The notes under the pieces were generated by a model. The model did not search any database and was not told where the DNA came from. It saw only the letters and a list, made by a program, of their open reading frames with translations. A program made the position numbers and the translations under genes. Source: Nitrobacter sp039808345 (GTDB lineage Bacteria > Pseudomonadota > Alphaproteobacteria > Rhizobiales > Xanthobacteraceae). Taken from it: a DNA stretch of 64,000 nt. The stretch is from assembly GCF_047824785.1 (NCBI RefSeq), contig NZ_CP181167.1:1736001-1800000 (forward strand). Direction: 5' to 3'. The stretch's first letter is position 1. Every line of letters starts with the position of its first letter. This document shows positions 1 through 8,805 of this stretch, one piece after another.

Positions 1-698
1 ACGGCCGAGCGGCGCTGACGCTGGTCGAGGAAGTCTGGCGGTCGGCGCGCGAGGGCGAGGTTTTCAATGCAGGGCAGTTGCAGGGGGTGCTGCAACGCCG
101 CGCGCCGATCTACGACAAATCCGCCGACGGCCACTACAACCTGATTTCCGCCTTGCACAAGTCGGTGCGGGGTTCAGATCCCGATGCGGCGCTGTACTAT
201 CTGGCGCGGATGATCGAGGCGGGCGAGGATCCGTTGTTTCTCGCGCGCCGCGTGGTGCGGATGGCGGTGGAGGACATCGGGCTTGCGGATCCGCAGGCGC
301 TGGTGATCTGCAACGCGGCCAAGGATGCCTATGATTTCCTCGGCTCGCCGGAAGGTGAACTCGCGATCGCGCAGGCCGTGATCTATCTCGCGACCGCGCC
401 GAAATCCAACGCCGCCTACAAGGCGTTCGGCGCGGCGATGCGCATCGCGAAGGACGCCGGCTCTCTCTTGCCGCCGAAGCACATCCTCAACGCGCCGACC
501 GGGCTGATGAAATCCGAAGGTTACGGCGGCGGCTATCAATACGATCACGACATGCCGGACGCGTTTTCCGGACAGGACTACTTTCCGGAGACGCTCGGCC
601 GCCAGATCTTCTATGATCCGCCGGATCGCGGGTTCGAGCGCGAAATCCGCAAGCGCATGGAGTACTGGGCGAAACTGCGGCGGGAGCGCGCGTCGTGA
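1..698 (+). CDS. rarA: Replication-associated recombination protein A (RarA/MgsA), C-terminal part
   Basis: The reading frame is open from the first bases of the window, so the gene begins upstream; about 231 C-terminal residues are visible. They match the region after the AAA+ core of RarA, with the helical lid and tetramerisation domain: RAPIYDKSADGHYNLISALH, then an HKSVRGSDPDAALYYLARM stretch, the VEDIGLADPQA motif and a YLATAPKSNAAYKA segment. RarA is a clamp-loader-like ATPase acting at stalled replication forks; its Walker motifs lie outside the window. An in-frame TTG at 78 is an internal codon, not the start. The end is normal, and the next gene starts 140 bp downstream. Assignment is by family motifs and is secure. 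Confidence 0.93.
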   Translation, partial: GRAALTLVEEVWRSAREGEVFNAGQLQGVLQRRAPIYDKSADGHYNLISALHKSVRGSDPDAALYYLARMIEAGEDPLFLARRVVRMAVEDIGLADPQALVICNAAKDAYDFLGSPEGELAIAQAVIYLATAPKSNAAYKAFGAAMRIAKDAGSLLPPKHILNAPTGLMKSEGYGGGYQYDHDMPDAFSGQDYFPETLGRQIFYDPPDRGFEREIRKRMEYWAKLRRERAS

Positions 699-838
699 CG
701 GGCCGGATCGACGCCAGTATCGGGCTGCCGACCCACGACCCTGACAAATTCGCGCGACGGCGCACGCTCAAAGACTGTTTCAGAACGGAGCGGTTTATGA
801 TGCTCCGACAAGGTGCGAGGCGTAAACAGGTGCAGACG

Positions 839-1534
839 ATGCGAAGACATATGACCCGATGGCTGTTGGCGCTGGTGCTGCTTGGCATGACGAACGCGGC
901 GCGCGCCGAGATGGCGGAAGTTGCTCCCGGCGTGGCGGTCACGAAGAAGACGTTCCCGGCGCGGATGGATGAACAGCCGTTCTACGGTTTCGCGGAGAAA
1001 ACGGCCGAACAGCAAAAGACCGATGCCGACTTTCTGGCGGCGGCGGACAAGGCGGGTTCGCGCGAGGCGGTTTCCGCTGCCGCCATCGAGCGCGGGTGGG
1101 GGCATCTGGATCGCGGTAATTTTCCCGAAGCGGGCAAACGGTTCAATCAGGCGTGGCTATTGGCCCCCGAGCGGAGCGCGATCTACCATGGTTTCGCGGT
1201 GATCACCGCGGCGCGCTTCGGCGATCTCGAATATGCCGAAGAACTGTTCAAGGTGGCGTTGCGGCAGCCGAAGCAGCGGCGAACGCTGAAAGCTGATTAC
1301 GGACGCCTGCTGCTGAAAGCCAAGCGTCCGGCCGAGGCGAAGACGATTCTGGAGGAGGGCGTGCGCGAGGCGCCGGACTTCGCCGATGGGTGGGTCAGCC
1401 TCGGGCTTGCGCGGTTACAGACGGATGACGCCGCGGGCGCATGCGCGGCCGCAACCGAAGCCAACAAACTCAAGCTCTCGCGCGGGGCGATGATCGACCT
1501 GTTGCTCCTCAAAAGGCAGGGCGCTTGCCCATAG
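839..1534 (+). CDS. Exported tetratricopeptide-repeat protein of unknown function
   Basis: A 231-residue protein. The start at 839 is chosen because a typical Sec signal peptide follows directly (basic MRRHMTR, hydrophobic WLLALVLLGM, cleavage after NAARA); the longer open frame from 695 would bury it. ATG at 851 is an alternative. The C-terminal two thirds contains TPR-like helical pairs: a GWGHLDRGNFPEAGKRFNQA unit, then RFGDLEYAEELFKVALRQ, a KRPAEAKTILEEGV unit, and a last unit with two cysteines. TPR modules mediate protein contacts, so a periplasmic scaffold is plausible. No catalytic motif is visible and I do not recognise a named family. It lies between rarA and a pseudouridine synthase gene, probably transcribed with neither by necessity. 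Confidence 0.75.
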   Translation: MRRHMTRWLLALVLLGMTNAARAEMAEVAPGVAVTKKTFPARMDEQPFYGFAEKTAEQQKTDADFLAAADKAGSREAVSAAAIERGWGHLDRGNFPEAGKRFNQAWLLAPERSAIYHGFAVITAARFGDLEYAEELFKVALRQPKQRRTLKADYGRLLLKAKRPAEAKTILEEGVREAPDFADGWVSLGLARLQTDDAAGACAAATEANKLKLSRGAMIDLLLLKRQGACP

Positions 1535-1669
1535 CGGTCGGGCGCATGGCGCGTGACCCGATTTCACCGTTCCGCTGCCTTGCGTCTGCGCTACCCGCAT
1601 TGTTGCCGGTAAGCAGGGGCGTGACCTGAAGAATAGAGCCGTTTTCAAGCAAGATCATGCTCGATGAGG

Positions 1670-1702
1670 CGAATACCTACTTCGCTCGAAAAAGCTATAA
1701 AG
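1670..1702 (-). repeat. Truncated copy of the modular palindromic repeat (left module only)
   Basis: Read on the minus strand this matches the first part of the family consensus (TATAGCGTTTTCGAGCGAAG) with a few substitutions. The rest of the element is missing. A second remnant resembling GAGCGTTTTCAAGCGA sits just before it on the plus strand near 1638-1655. Confidence 0.55.
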
Positions 1703-1721
1703 CCGAGGAATAGAGGAACCG

Positions 1722-2960
1722 ATGAGTCGGCGAGTCAGGCGACCTTTAGCGAAGTCCGGCGGTCGCGGGAGTGAACGCCTTAAAGGCGCTTCGGCCAAAG
1801 CGGCCGGTCCCGGAAAAGTGACGCGTTCGAGTGGCCGTGGCGAAGCTGAGCGATCAGCGGGCGAACGGTGGCAGGGGACTCGGCCTGGCAAGCCGCCGCG
1901 CGCGGGCGCGCCTCGCAACTCCGACCATCCCGCCGAAAAGCCGGCCGAGCCCGCGCCGGCGCCGCTGCCGACGAAGGTCCAGACCGTCGCGGTGAGCGCT
2001 GACGAGGCCAATATGCGTGTCGATCGCTTTCTTGAAGCACGCTTTCCGGGCCTGTCATTCTCCCACATTCAGCGCATCGTCCGCAAAGGCGAGTTGCGCG
2101 TGAACGGCCGGCGCGCCGACAGCAAGGATCGTCTGGACGAGGGCGACAAGGTTCGCATCCCCCCGCTCAAGCTCGACACGCCGAAGGCCGCGGCCGGTCT
2201 CTCCGAGGCGGACACGAAAATCCGCGACGAACTGCGGAAGATGGTGCTGTTCGAGGATGCGGACGTCATGGTGCTGAACAAGCCGGCGGGTCTCGCCGTG
2301 CAGGGTGGCTCCGGCCTGTCCCGGCACATCGATGGAATGCTGGAGACGATGCGCGACGCCAAAGGGCAGCGGCCGCGCCTCGTGCACCGGCTGGATCGCG
2401 AGACGGCGGGCTGCCTGCTGATCGCCAAGACGCGTTTCGCCGCCACTGCGCTGACGGGCGCGTTCCGCCATCGTTCGGCGCGCAAGATTTACTGGGCGCT
2501 GGTCGCAGGCGTGCCGAAGCCGAAGCAGGGCCGCATCTCGACCTATCTCGCCAAGGAAGAGAATGAAGAGGAGTCGATCATGCGGGTCGCCGCGCATGGC
2601 GACGAGGGGGCCAGTCACGCCGTGACCTATTACGCGGTGGTGGAGACCTCCGCCCAGAAGCTGGCGTGGGTGTCGCTGAAGCCGGTGACGGGGCGAACGC
2701 ATCAACTGCGCGCGCACATGGCGCATATCGGTCATGCCATCATTGGCGACTCAAAGTATTTCAACAAAGAAAACTGGCGGCTGCCGGGAGGTCTTCAGAA
2801 TCGGCTACATTTGCTGGCGCGCCGTATCGTGATTCCGCATCCGCGCGGCGGCGTTATCGATGCGAGCGCGCCGCTGCCGCCTCACATGCTGCAATCGTGG
2901 AATCTGCTCGGTCTTGAAGCGGATCGGTTCGACCCTATCGAAAACGCGCCGGAAGAGTAG
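1722..2960 (+). CDS. RluC/RluD-family 23S rRNA pseudouridine synthase with long basic N-terminus
   Basis: A 412-residue enzyme that isomerises uridine to pseudouridine in 23S rRNA. The first 85 residues are low-complexity, rich in Arg, Lys, Gly and Pro, probably an RNA-binding tail. An S4 domain follows at about 97-150 (RVDRFLEARFPG, VRKGELRVNGRR), then the catalytic domain with the HRLDRETAG motif, whose Asp225 is the expected nucleophile. Other signatures are LNKPAGLAVQGG, GRTHQLRAHMAHIGHAIIGD and KIYWALVAG. GAGG precedes the ATG by a few bases. Whether it acts at the RluC sites (955, 2504, 2580) or those of RluD cannot be told from sequence. It precedes the ATP12 gene, an order seen in related alphaproteobacteria. 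Confidence 0.88.
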   Translation: MSRRVRRPLAKSGGRGSERLKGASAKAAGPGKVTRSSGRGEAERSAGERWQGTRPGKPPRAGAPRNSDHPAEKPAEPAPAPLPTKVQTVAVSADEANMRVDRFLEARFPGLSFSHIQRIVRKGELRVNGRRADSKDRLDEGDKVRIPPLKLDTPKAAAGLSEADTKIRDELRKMVLFEDADVMVLNKPAGLAVQGGSGLSRHIDGMLETMRDAKGQRPRLVHRLDRETAGCLLIAKTRFAATALTGAFRHRSARKIYWALVAGVPKPKQGRISTYLAKEENEEESIMRVAAHGDEGASHAVTYYAVVETSAQKLAWVSLKPVTGRTHQLRAHMAHIGHAIIGDSKYFNKENWRLPGGLQNRLHLLARRIVIPHPRGGVIDASAPLPPHMLQSWNLLGLEADRFDPIENAPEE

Positions 2961-2987
2961 GTTGTCGCCGTTACATCAGAAGTTGCT

Positions 2988-3069
2988 TTATAGCGTTTTC
3001 GAGCGAAGCATGTCCTCGGGCTTGACCCGAGGATGGAAACCGGTTCGCGTGAAGAATAACGCGCCAAAT
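2988..3069 (+). repeat. Left module of the modular repeat, interrupted by a second hairpin
   Basis: The constant module of the family (GCGTTTTCGAGCGAAG ... ACCGGTTCGCGTGAAG) is split by about 25 extra bases. The insert contains a perfect hairpin at 3014-3032: CCTCGGG, loop CTTGA, CCCGAGG. The right-hand hairpin module is absent. The insert resembles the arms of the second repeat family seen at 26047-26135. Confidence 0.75.
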
Positions 3070-3117
3070 GAAAAAGATTCCAGGGGCTCAGCCGCTGCCG
3101 GCAACCAAGAGTGTGCG

Positions 3118-3900
3118 ATGCGTGAATCAGGTGAAGGCTCCGGCAAGGCGACGCCGGGCCGCGAGGAAACGGCGCGTGGTTCCTCGCCGGCCGGGCAGCG
3201 CAAGCGCTTCTATGCCTGCGTGGGCGTCAACGAGACGCCGGAAGGATTCGCTATCCTGCTCGACGACAGGCCGGTTCGCACGCCGTCGCGCAACGTGCTG
3301 GCGGCGCCGGCGCGCGAAATTGCCGAGACCATCGCCGCGGAATGGGAGGCGCAACGGGACTTCATCAGTCCCACGACCATGCCGCTGACGCGGCTCGCCA
3401 ACAGCGTCATTGATGGCGTGACCGTTCGCGTCGATACCGTTGTCGAGGATATCGCCAAGTATCTCGAAACGGACCTCCTGTTCTACCGCGCCGGCCATCC
3501 CGATGCGCTGGTGGCCCGCGAAGCCGCGCATTGGGATCCCGTGCTGCTATGGGCGGCCGAGGCGCTGGGAGCGCGGTTCATCCTGGCCGAGGGCATTGTG
3601 CATGTCCGTCAGCCGGATCAGGCGGTTGCAGCCGTCCGCGGGGCGCTGCCGACAGACCCCTGGGTGGTTGGGGCGCTGCATGTCGTGACCACGCTGACCG
3701 GTTCCGCGCTGCTTGCGATCGCCTTGATGCGCGGGCGGCTGGACGCGGACGACGTCTGGGCGGCGGCTTACGTCGATGAGGACTGGAACAGCGAGCAATG
3801 GGGCGTCGATGAGGAGGCGGCCGTCCAAAGGGCAGCACGCCTGGTCGATTTCCGGGCCGCCGCCGCCGTCCTCCGTGCGCGGGCTGAACCGGCCGGTTAA
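3118..3900 (+). CDS. ATP12-family F1-ATPase assembly chaperone
   Basis: A 260-residue protein of the ATP12 family, which binds the alpha subunit of F1-ATPase during assembly. Visible signatures are RKRFYACVGV near residue 33, GFAILLDDRPVRTPSRN, the EWEAQRDFISPTTMPLTRLAN block, the KYLETDLLFYRA motif and the C-terminal AAYVDEDWNSEQWG. The start at 3118 leaves a Gly/Ser-rich, non-conserved leader of about 30 residues. The frame is open further upstream, but that stretch is out of frame with the preceding gene and covers an intergenic repeat, so it is not counted. The RBS is weak (AAGAG). ATP12 in bacteria is essentially alphaproteobacterial, matching the mitochondrial relationship. Confidence 0.9.
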   Translation: MRESGEGSGKATPGREETARGSSPAGQRKRFYACVGVNETPEGFAILLDDRPVRTPSRNVLAAPAREIAETIAAEWEAQRDFISPTTMPLTRLANSVIDGVTVRVDTVVEDIAKYLETDLLFYRAGHPDALVAREAAHWDPVLLWAAEALGARFILAEGIVHVRQPDQAVAAVRGALPTDPWVVGALHVVTTLTGSALLAIALMRGRLDADDVWAAAYVDEDWNSEQWGVDEEAAVQRAARLVDFRAAAAVLRARAEPAG

Positions 3901-3948
3901 GGAGAGGTTTAGATACCGAAGCTAGCCTGACGGGTGAAACGAGGCTTC

Positions 3949-5622
3949 ATGGCGATCTCGATCAACCCGATTTTCCCGGTTATCGCGGCGCAAGACGCTG
4001 CGTCCGACGCCGTGCTGCAGCCCGGCAGGGTGGTCGATGCCAAAGTTCAGGGAATCCTTGCCGACAACCTCGTCCGTATAGCCATCGCCAATCTGACGAT
4101 CGAGGCGTTGTCGGAAATTCCGGTTCAGGTCGGCCAGAGTTTGCGGCTTGCGGTCTCGCAGACCGGGCAAGGGATTCGGCTTGCGGTCGTGGGGACTGGC
4201 TTGTCGGGTACGCCCGCCGCCGGACCGGCGGACGCGTTGACGCTGACGCCGGATGTCGCGGCGGCTGCGACGAGCGCCAAGACCACTTTGACTTCCGCTT
4301 TGACTCCCGTTTTGACTCCGTTGGAGGCTCTCTCCGTCTCGGCCGCGGCGCAAGCGGCGGCGGCGCGGCAAGGCAGCCTCTCGCCGCTCTACGCCAATCT
4401 GCTGGTCGCCGCCGGATCCGGCAGTCTGTCCTCCGACATACGACAGGCCCTGCACCAGCTGCTGGCTCTGCGGCCCGGTCTCGATCCGGGCCTCACGGGA
4501 AGCGATATCAAGACCGCGTTCCGGACTTCCGGCCTTTTTCTCGAATCGTCGCTGGCGGCTGGCCCGGAGACGGGACAGCCTGCGGCCTCGGCCCATACCA
4601 AACTTCCCGATATGAAGGCCGCGCTGCTCGTGCTTCGCGAGGCGCTTTCGATCTCGGTCGGGGACGCCTCTCGCGGCGCGCCGCCTGCCGCAGGCGCGGG
4701 ATCCCAGCAAGCGCAGCAGACAGCTTCGCCGATGGCGACGGGCGCGCCGCCGTTGTCGCCGGATATCGACGCACAGGATGTCTATCTGCCGCAGGCGCGA
4801 CCAGCCGTGACGGGCGATCCGGACATTCTTGCGAACCAGACTGTGTTTCCCCGAGCATCGGACGCAGGGCTTCGCGCCGCCGTCACCGGCGCGGCCCTGA
4901 ACGCCTTGCAAGAGCTGCTTCAGAACAGAGGCATTAATGGTCCCGCCGCGGAACCCGGACAGGGCGGTGATCCCGAGGCCGCTCCGCCGCTCAGGACCGG
5001 GCCGGCGAGCGGACCCGCCGGGGACAATGTTTTTGTCGTGCGCACCAGCACGCCGCCGCCACCCTTTGGCGGGGCGCTGCCGGCCGCGCAGCCCGTCGCT
5101 CTGCCGGGACTGTCACCGGCTGCATCGCCGGAGGAGATCGCGCGGCGACTGCTTGATGACACGGACGCGGCGATTTCCCGTCAGGTGCTGTTGCAGATCG
5201 CCTCGCTTCCGGATCGCGCCGATACGGGGGGAGCGCGGCTCGACCAGATGATGCCGCGCTGGAATTTCGAGATTCCGTTTGCCGTTCCGGCCGGAACGGC
5301 CGTTGCGCAGTTTGAGATCTCGCGCGATGCCGCCGGCCACGATACCGAGGCAGCGACGCGGGTCTGGCGCGCTCGTTTTTCAATCGATGTCGAACCCGCG
5401 GGCCCGGTTCACGCGCTGGTGTCGCTGGCCGGCGATACCACGGCCGTGCGGCTCTGGGCCGAGCGTCCTTCCACCGCGAGCCGGTTGCGCGCCGGCGCCT
5501 CGCAGCTCACCCAGGCATTGAGCCGCGCCGAATTGCAGCCGGGAGATATCATCATCGGTGAAGGCGTGCCGCCGCAGCCGAATCCCGCGCCTGCCGGCCA
5601 CTTTCTGGATCGCGCCCTATGA
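3949..5622 (+). CDS. FliK-like flagellar hook-length control protein
   Basis: About 557 residues, very rich in Ala, Pro and Gly in the middle (roughly 75-400), as in FliK molecular rulers. The C-terminal 140 residues look like the Flg_hook domain: an FEIPFAVPAGTAVAQFEI strand set, WRARFSIDVEPAGPVHALVS, then LRAGASQLTQALSRAELQPG. FliK signals hook completion by acting on the FlhB C-terminal domain. The ATG at 3949 has GAGG four bases upstream and is preferred to the GTG at 3934. The stop overlaps the next start by ATGA, so the two are translationally coupled to an FlhB-C-like protein, which supports the assignment. No other flagellar genes are near. Family membership rests mainly on the C-terminus and the neighbour. 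Confidence 0.72.
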   Translation: MAISINPIFPVIAAQDAASDAVLQPGRVVDAKVQGILADNLVRIAIANLTIEALSEIPVQVGQSLRLAVSQTGQGIRLAVVGTGLSGTPAAGPADALTLTPDVAAAATSAKTTLTSALTPVLTPLEALSVSAAAQAAAARQGSLSPLYANLLVAAGSGSLSSDIRQALHQLLALRPGLDPGLTGSDIKTAFRTSGLFLESSLAAGPETGQPAASAHTKLPDMKAALLVLREALSISVGDASRGAPPAAGAGSQQAQQTASPMATGAPPLSPDIDAQDVYLPQARPAVTGDPDILANQTVFPRASDAGLRAAVTGAALNALQELLQNRGINGPAAEPGQGGDPEAAPPLRTGPASGPAGDNVFVVRTSTPPPPFGGALPAAQPVALPGLSPAASPEEIARRLLDDTDAAISRQVLLQIASLPDRADTGGARLDQMMPRWNFEIPFAVPAGTAVAQFEISRDAAGHDTEAATRVWRARFSIDVEPAGPVHALVSLAGDTTAVRLWAERPSTASRLRAGASQLTQALSRAELQPGDIIIGEGVPPQPNPAPAGHFLDRAL

Positions 5623-5888
5623 GTGTGGAGACCAGGGATCAGGTCGCCGTCGCTCTTCACTACGACAAAGGCAGCGGCGCGCCGCGCGTGGTCGCCAAGG
5701 GCAGGGGATCGCTCGGCGCGAAGATCATCGAGGTGGCCAACGAGCACGATATCCCGATCGAGCAGAACGAGGTGCTGGCTGGCGCGCTGTCGCATGTCGA
5801 GCTTGGCGATGAGATTCCGGCCGAACTGTACAAGGCGGTCGCGGAGGTTCTGGTGTTCGTACTGCGGATGTCGGGACGGGCACCTTGA
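5619..5888 (+). CDS. Stand-alone FlhB C-terminal-domain protein (FhlB/YlqH type)
   Basis: Only 89 residues, covering the cytoplasmic export-switch domain of FlhB/YscU: VAVALHYDKGSGAPRVVAKG, LGAKIIEVANEHDIPIEQN, then EIPAELYKAVAEVLVFVLRM. Full-length FlhB has four membrane helices and an NPTH autocleavage site before this domain; here the protein begins almost exactly at the position that follows cleavage, so it resembles a ready-made cleaved fragment. It overlaps the FliK-like gene by four bases, so it should be made with it. Its role in substrate switching is inferred from the family; some bacteria carry such orphan domains alongside complete FlhB. Confidence 0.85.
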   Translation: MSVETRDQVAVALHYDKGSGAPRVVAKGRGSLGAKIIEVANEHDIPIEQNEVLAGALSHVELGDEIPAELYKAVAEVLVFVLRMSGRAP

Positions 5889-6030
5889 TTGACGGTGGCT
5901 CTTTGCCGCGCCTGTTGGTGGCAGTGCTAAAAGCCGCGTGCTAAAATCGGATCATGATGCAGCGGACCTCGCATAGTCTTCAGGCCGACCGGAGCCGTTT
6001 CGCTGCACGCCAAAGCCCGGGCGGCCGGTC

Positions 6031-7563
6031 ATGAAGGACATTCGCGAAACGCTCGATGCCCGGCGGGCGGCCGCGAAGCTCGGCGGCGGCGACAAGCGGA
6101 TCGAGGCGCAGCATAGGCGCGGCAAGCTGACAGCCCGCGAACGCATCGAGATCCTGCTCGACAAAGGTTCGTTCGAGGAGTTCGACATGTTCGTCGAGCA
6201 TCGCTCGGTCGAATTCGGCATGGAGAAGTCGAAGGTGCCGGGCGACGGCGTGGTGACGGGATGGGGCACCGTCAACGGCCGCAAGGTTTTCATGTTCGCG
6301 AAGGACTTCACCGTGTTCGGCGGCTCGCTGTCGGAAACGCATGCGTTGAAGATCACGAAAATTCAGGACCTGGCGCTGAAGGCGAGGGCGCCGATCATCG
6401 GTCTCTATGATGCCGGCGGGGCACGCATTCAGGAAGGCGTGGCGGCGCTGGCCGGCTACTCCTATGTCTTCCGCCGTAATGTGCAGGCCTCCGGTGTGAT
6501 CCCGCAGATCAGCGTCATCATGGGGCCTTGCGCCGGCGGTGATGTCTATTCGCCCGCGATGACAGACTTCATCTTCATGGTGAAGAACGCGAGCTACATG
6601 TTCGTCACCGGTCCCGACGTGGTGAAAACCGTCACAGGCGAGGTGGTGACTTCGGAAGAACTCGGCGGCGCCAGCGTGCATACGACGAAATCGTCGATCG
6701 CGGACGGCGCGTTCGAGAACGACGTCGAGGCGCTCTTGCAGATGCGCCGCCTGATCGACTTCCTGCCGGGCAACAACGCGGATGGCGCGCCGGAATGGCC
6801 GAGCTTCGATGACATCGAACGCACCGACGACTCGCTCGATACGCTGGTGCCTGATAATCCCAACAAGCCCTACGACATCAAGGAACTGATCCTGAAGGTT
6901 GTGGACGAAGGCGATTTCTTCGAGATCGCGGAGACGTTCGCGAAAAACATCGTCATCGGCTTCGGTCGCATCGCCGGACGCACCACCGGTTTCGTCGCCA
7001 ATCAGCCGATGGTGCTGGCCGGCGTGCTCGACTCGGATGCGTCACGCAAGGCCGCGCGCTTCGTTCGTTTCTGTGACGCCTTCAATATTCCGATCGTCAC
7101 CTTCGTGGACGTGCCGGGCTTCTTGCCGGGCACAGCGCAGGAATATGGCGGGCTGATCAAGCACGGCGCGAAGCTGCTATTCGCTTATTCGCAATGCACG
7201 GTGCCGCTCGTCACCGTCATCACGCGCAAGGCCTATGGCGGCGCGTTCGACGTGATGGCGTCCAAGGAGATCGGCGCGGACATCAACTACGCCTGGCCGA
7301 CGGCGCAGATCGCGGTGATGGGCGCGAAGGGCGCGGTAGAGATCATCTTTCGCGGCGACATCGGCGACGCCGAGAAGATCGCCGCGCGCACCCGGGAATA
7401 CGAGGATCGCTTCCTGTCGCCGTTCGTCGCCGCCGAGCGCGGCTACATCGACGACGTCATCATGCCGTCCTCGACGCGAAAACGAATCGCCCGCGCGCTG
7501 GCCATGCTGCGCGACAAGCACGTCGCCGCGCCGATGAAGAAGCACGACAACATTCCTCTGTAA
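6031..7563 (+). CDS. pccB: Acyl-CoA (propionyl-CoA) carboxylase, carboxyltransferase beta subunit
   Basis: 510 residues, the usual PccB length. It transfers carboxyl from carboxybiotin to propionyl-CoA, giving methylmalonyl-CoA. Signatures: RGKLTARERIEILLDKGSFEE at the N-terminus, GLYDAGGARIQEGVAAL and GPCAGGDVYSPAMTDF (acyl-CoA oxyanion hole in the N-half), VDVPGFLPGTAQEYGGLIKH and ITRKAYGGAFDVMASK (biotin-side oxyanion hole in the C-half). The C-terminus KKHDNIPL is typical. The biotin carboxylase/BCCP subunit (PccA) is not adjacent and must be encoded elsewhere. The gene stands alone between the FhlB-like gene and the convergent bamE. Distinguishing propionyl- from other acyl-CoA carboxylases rests on overall similarity. 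Confidence 0.92.
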   Translation: MKDIRETLDARRAAAKLGGGDKRIEAQHRRGKLTARERIEILLDKGSFEEFDMFVEHRSVEFGMEKSKVPGDGVVTGWGTVNGRKVFMFAKDFTVFGGSLSETHALKITKIQDLALKARAPIIGLYDAGGARIQEGVAALAGYSYVFRRNVQASGVIPQISVIMGPCAGGDVYSPAMTDFIFMVKNASYMFVTGPDVVKTVTGEVVTSEELGGASVHTTKSSIADGAFENDVEALLQMRRLIDFLPGNNADGAPEWPSFDDIERTDDSLDTLVPDNPNKPYDIKELILKVVDEGDFFEIAETFAKNIVIGFGRIAGRTTGFVANQPMVLAGVLDSDASRKAARFVRFCDAFNIPIVTFVDVPGFLPGTAQEYGGLIKHGAKLLFAYSQCTVPLVTVITRKAYGGAFDVMASKEIGADINYAWPTAQIAVMGAKGAVEIIFRGDIGDAEKIAARTREYEDRFLSPFVAAERGYIDDVIMPSSTRKRIARALAMLRDKHVAAPMKKHDNIPL

Positions 7564-7668
7564 TCATCTTGTTTGCGTTTAAGGATTCGGTACTGATCAA
7601 GCGTGACGTAGGTTACCGCCGGGAACGGCATCGCGGTGCTTGACCACGCATCCATCCTGCGAATCCCG

Positions 7669-8142
7669 CTACTTCGCGCTCAGCAGCTTGAATAGCGGCT
7701 GGAGATAGCTGATCTCCTGGCCCGATGTCGGCGTGGTGCGGCTGATGAAATCGAAGATCTTGCCGTCCTTCAGTCCGTAGTTGGCGAGGCGGGTCACCTG
7801 ACGGTTATTGTCGAAATAAATCGCGATCACGCGCTGGTCGACGACCGTCTGCTGCATGAAGGCGACCTTCCGCTCCGCGCGCTGCGAGATGTAATAAAAC
7901 ACCTCGCCGTTCAGTGTCGCGACCGTGGACGGGGTGCCCATCACGATCAGCACCTGATCCTGGCTTGCGCCGATTTGGATCTGCTCGAGCGCGCCGGGTG
8001 GCAGGATGTAGCCCTTCTGGAAGGTCTCGCCGGTGCAGCCGGCCATGACCGCGCACACCAGCGTGGCGGCGATCGCCGCGCGCAGGCGATGCCGTCGCGT
8101 CGCGGAGGTTCCGGACGCCTTCTTCGGGACCGATACTGTCAT
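7669..8142 (-). CDS. bamE: Outer-membrane assembly lipoprotein BamE (SmpA/OmlA)
   Basis: 157 residues with a basic N-region, a hydrophobic stretch and the lipobox VMAGC, so Cys36 would be lipidated. The mature part has the SmpA/OmlA pattern: IQIGASQDQVLIVMGTPSTV, FYYISQRAERKVAF, VIAIYFDNN. BamE is the small lipoprotein of the BAM complex inserting beta-barrel proteins in the outer membrane. The start at 8142 has AAGG upstream; the frame extends to 8196 but without a better site. The C-terminus is longer than in enteric BamE, as usual in alphaproteobacteria. It is divergent from the cytochrome bc1 chaperone gene, and the two share a 107-bp promoter region. Confidence 0.9.
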   Translation of the reverse strand: MTVSVPKKASGTSATRRHRLRAAIAATLVCAVMAGCTGETFQKGYILPPGALEQIQIGASQDQVLIVMGTPSTVATLNGEVFYYISQRAERKVAFMQQTVVDQRVIAIYFDNNRQVTRLANYGLKDGKIFDFISRTTPTSGQEISYLQPLFKLLSAK

Positions 8143-8249
8143 TCGCGAGCCGCCTTCATCCTCTTGCATCGCGCGCGCGGTTGACGTACCCGGCAATGAT
8201 CCCCGAGTGCAACAACGGATCGCCCTTGCGGGTTGTCTTCGGTACCCAC

Positions 8250-8795
8250 ATGCGCTGGCCGTTCAATCGCTTCAAGAAACAGTCCCCCGCTCCGTCGCGC
8301 CGCACCATTGAAGCGATCTATGGCATGATCGTGACGCAAGCGCGAGAGCCCGCGTTTTACCAGGTCTACGGGGTGCCGGACACCGTGGACGGACGCTTCG
8401 ATATGGTCCTGCTGCATCTGTGGATGATCCTTCGGCGGTTGAGATTGGGACCGGACAAAGCGCTTCCGCAGGCGCTGTTCGATCATTTCTGCAGCGACAT
8501 GGATGCCAACCTGCGCGAGATGGGGGTTGGCGACCTGAGCGTTCCGAAGCGTATGCAGGCATTCGGCGAAGCCTTTTACGGTCGCTCGGCCGCCTACGAT
8601 CAGGCCCTGGACGAGGGCCTCGAGCCGCTGGCGCGGGCGCTCGACAAGAATATTTACAATGGCGGGAACGCCGAAGGCGCGCGGCGGCTTGCCGCCTATA
8701 CGGTGGAGGCGATCGCTACGCTTGCTGATGGTGATTGCGCCTTGCCAACTAAAGATTTGCATTTTCCGGACCTCGCGCAACGGCAACGGGAGTGA
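8250..8795 (+). CDS. Ubiquinol-cytochrome c chaperone (CBP3/UQCC1 family)
   Basis: 181 residues matching the Ubiq_cyt_C_chap domain: a basic RWPFNRFKKQ start, IEAIYGMIVTQAREPAFY, GRFDMVLLHLWMILRRLR, then DHFCSDMDANLREMGVGDL and AFGEAFYGRSAAYDQAL. The mitochondrial counterpart CBP3 helps cytochrome b folding and bc1 assembly; bacterial members are found in alphaproteobacteria. The ATG at 8250 is preferred over the open frame from 8181 because the conserved basic start follows it; the RBS is weak. It is followed after 10 bp by a DUF177 gene, forming a conserved pair. Confidence 0.88.
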   Translation: MRWPFNRFKKQSPAPSRRTIEAIYGMIVTQAREPAFYQVYGVPDTVDGRFDMVLLHLWMILRRLRLGPDKALPQALFDHFCSDMDANLREMGVGDLSVPKRMQAFGEAFYGRSAAYDQALDEGLEPLARALDKNIYNGGNAEGARRLAAYTVEAIATLADGDCALPTKDLHFPDLAQRQRE

Positions 8796-8805
8796 AAGAG
8801 CAGGC

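Noticed and set aside
2860..3117. In-frame upstream extension of the ATP12 gene
   Set aside because: It overlaps the previous gene in another frame and covers an intergenic repeat; ATG 3118 gives the family length.
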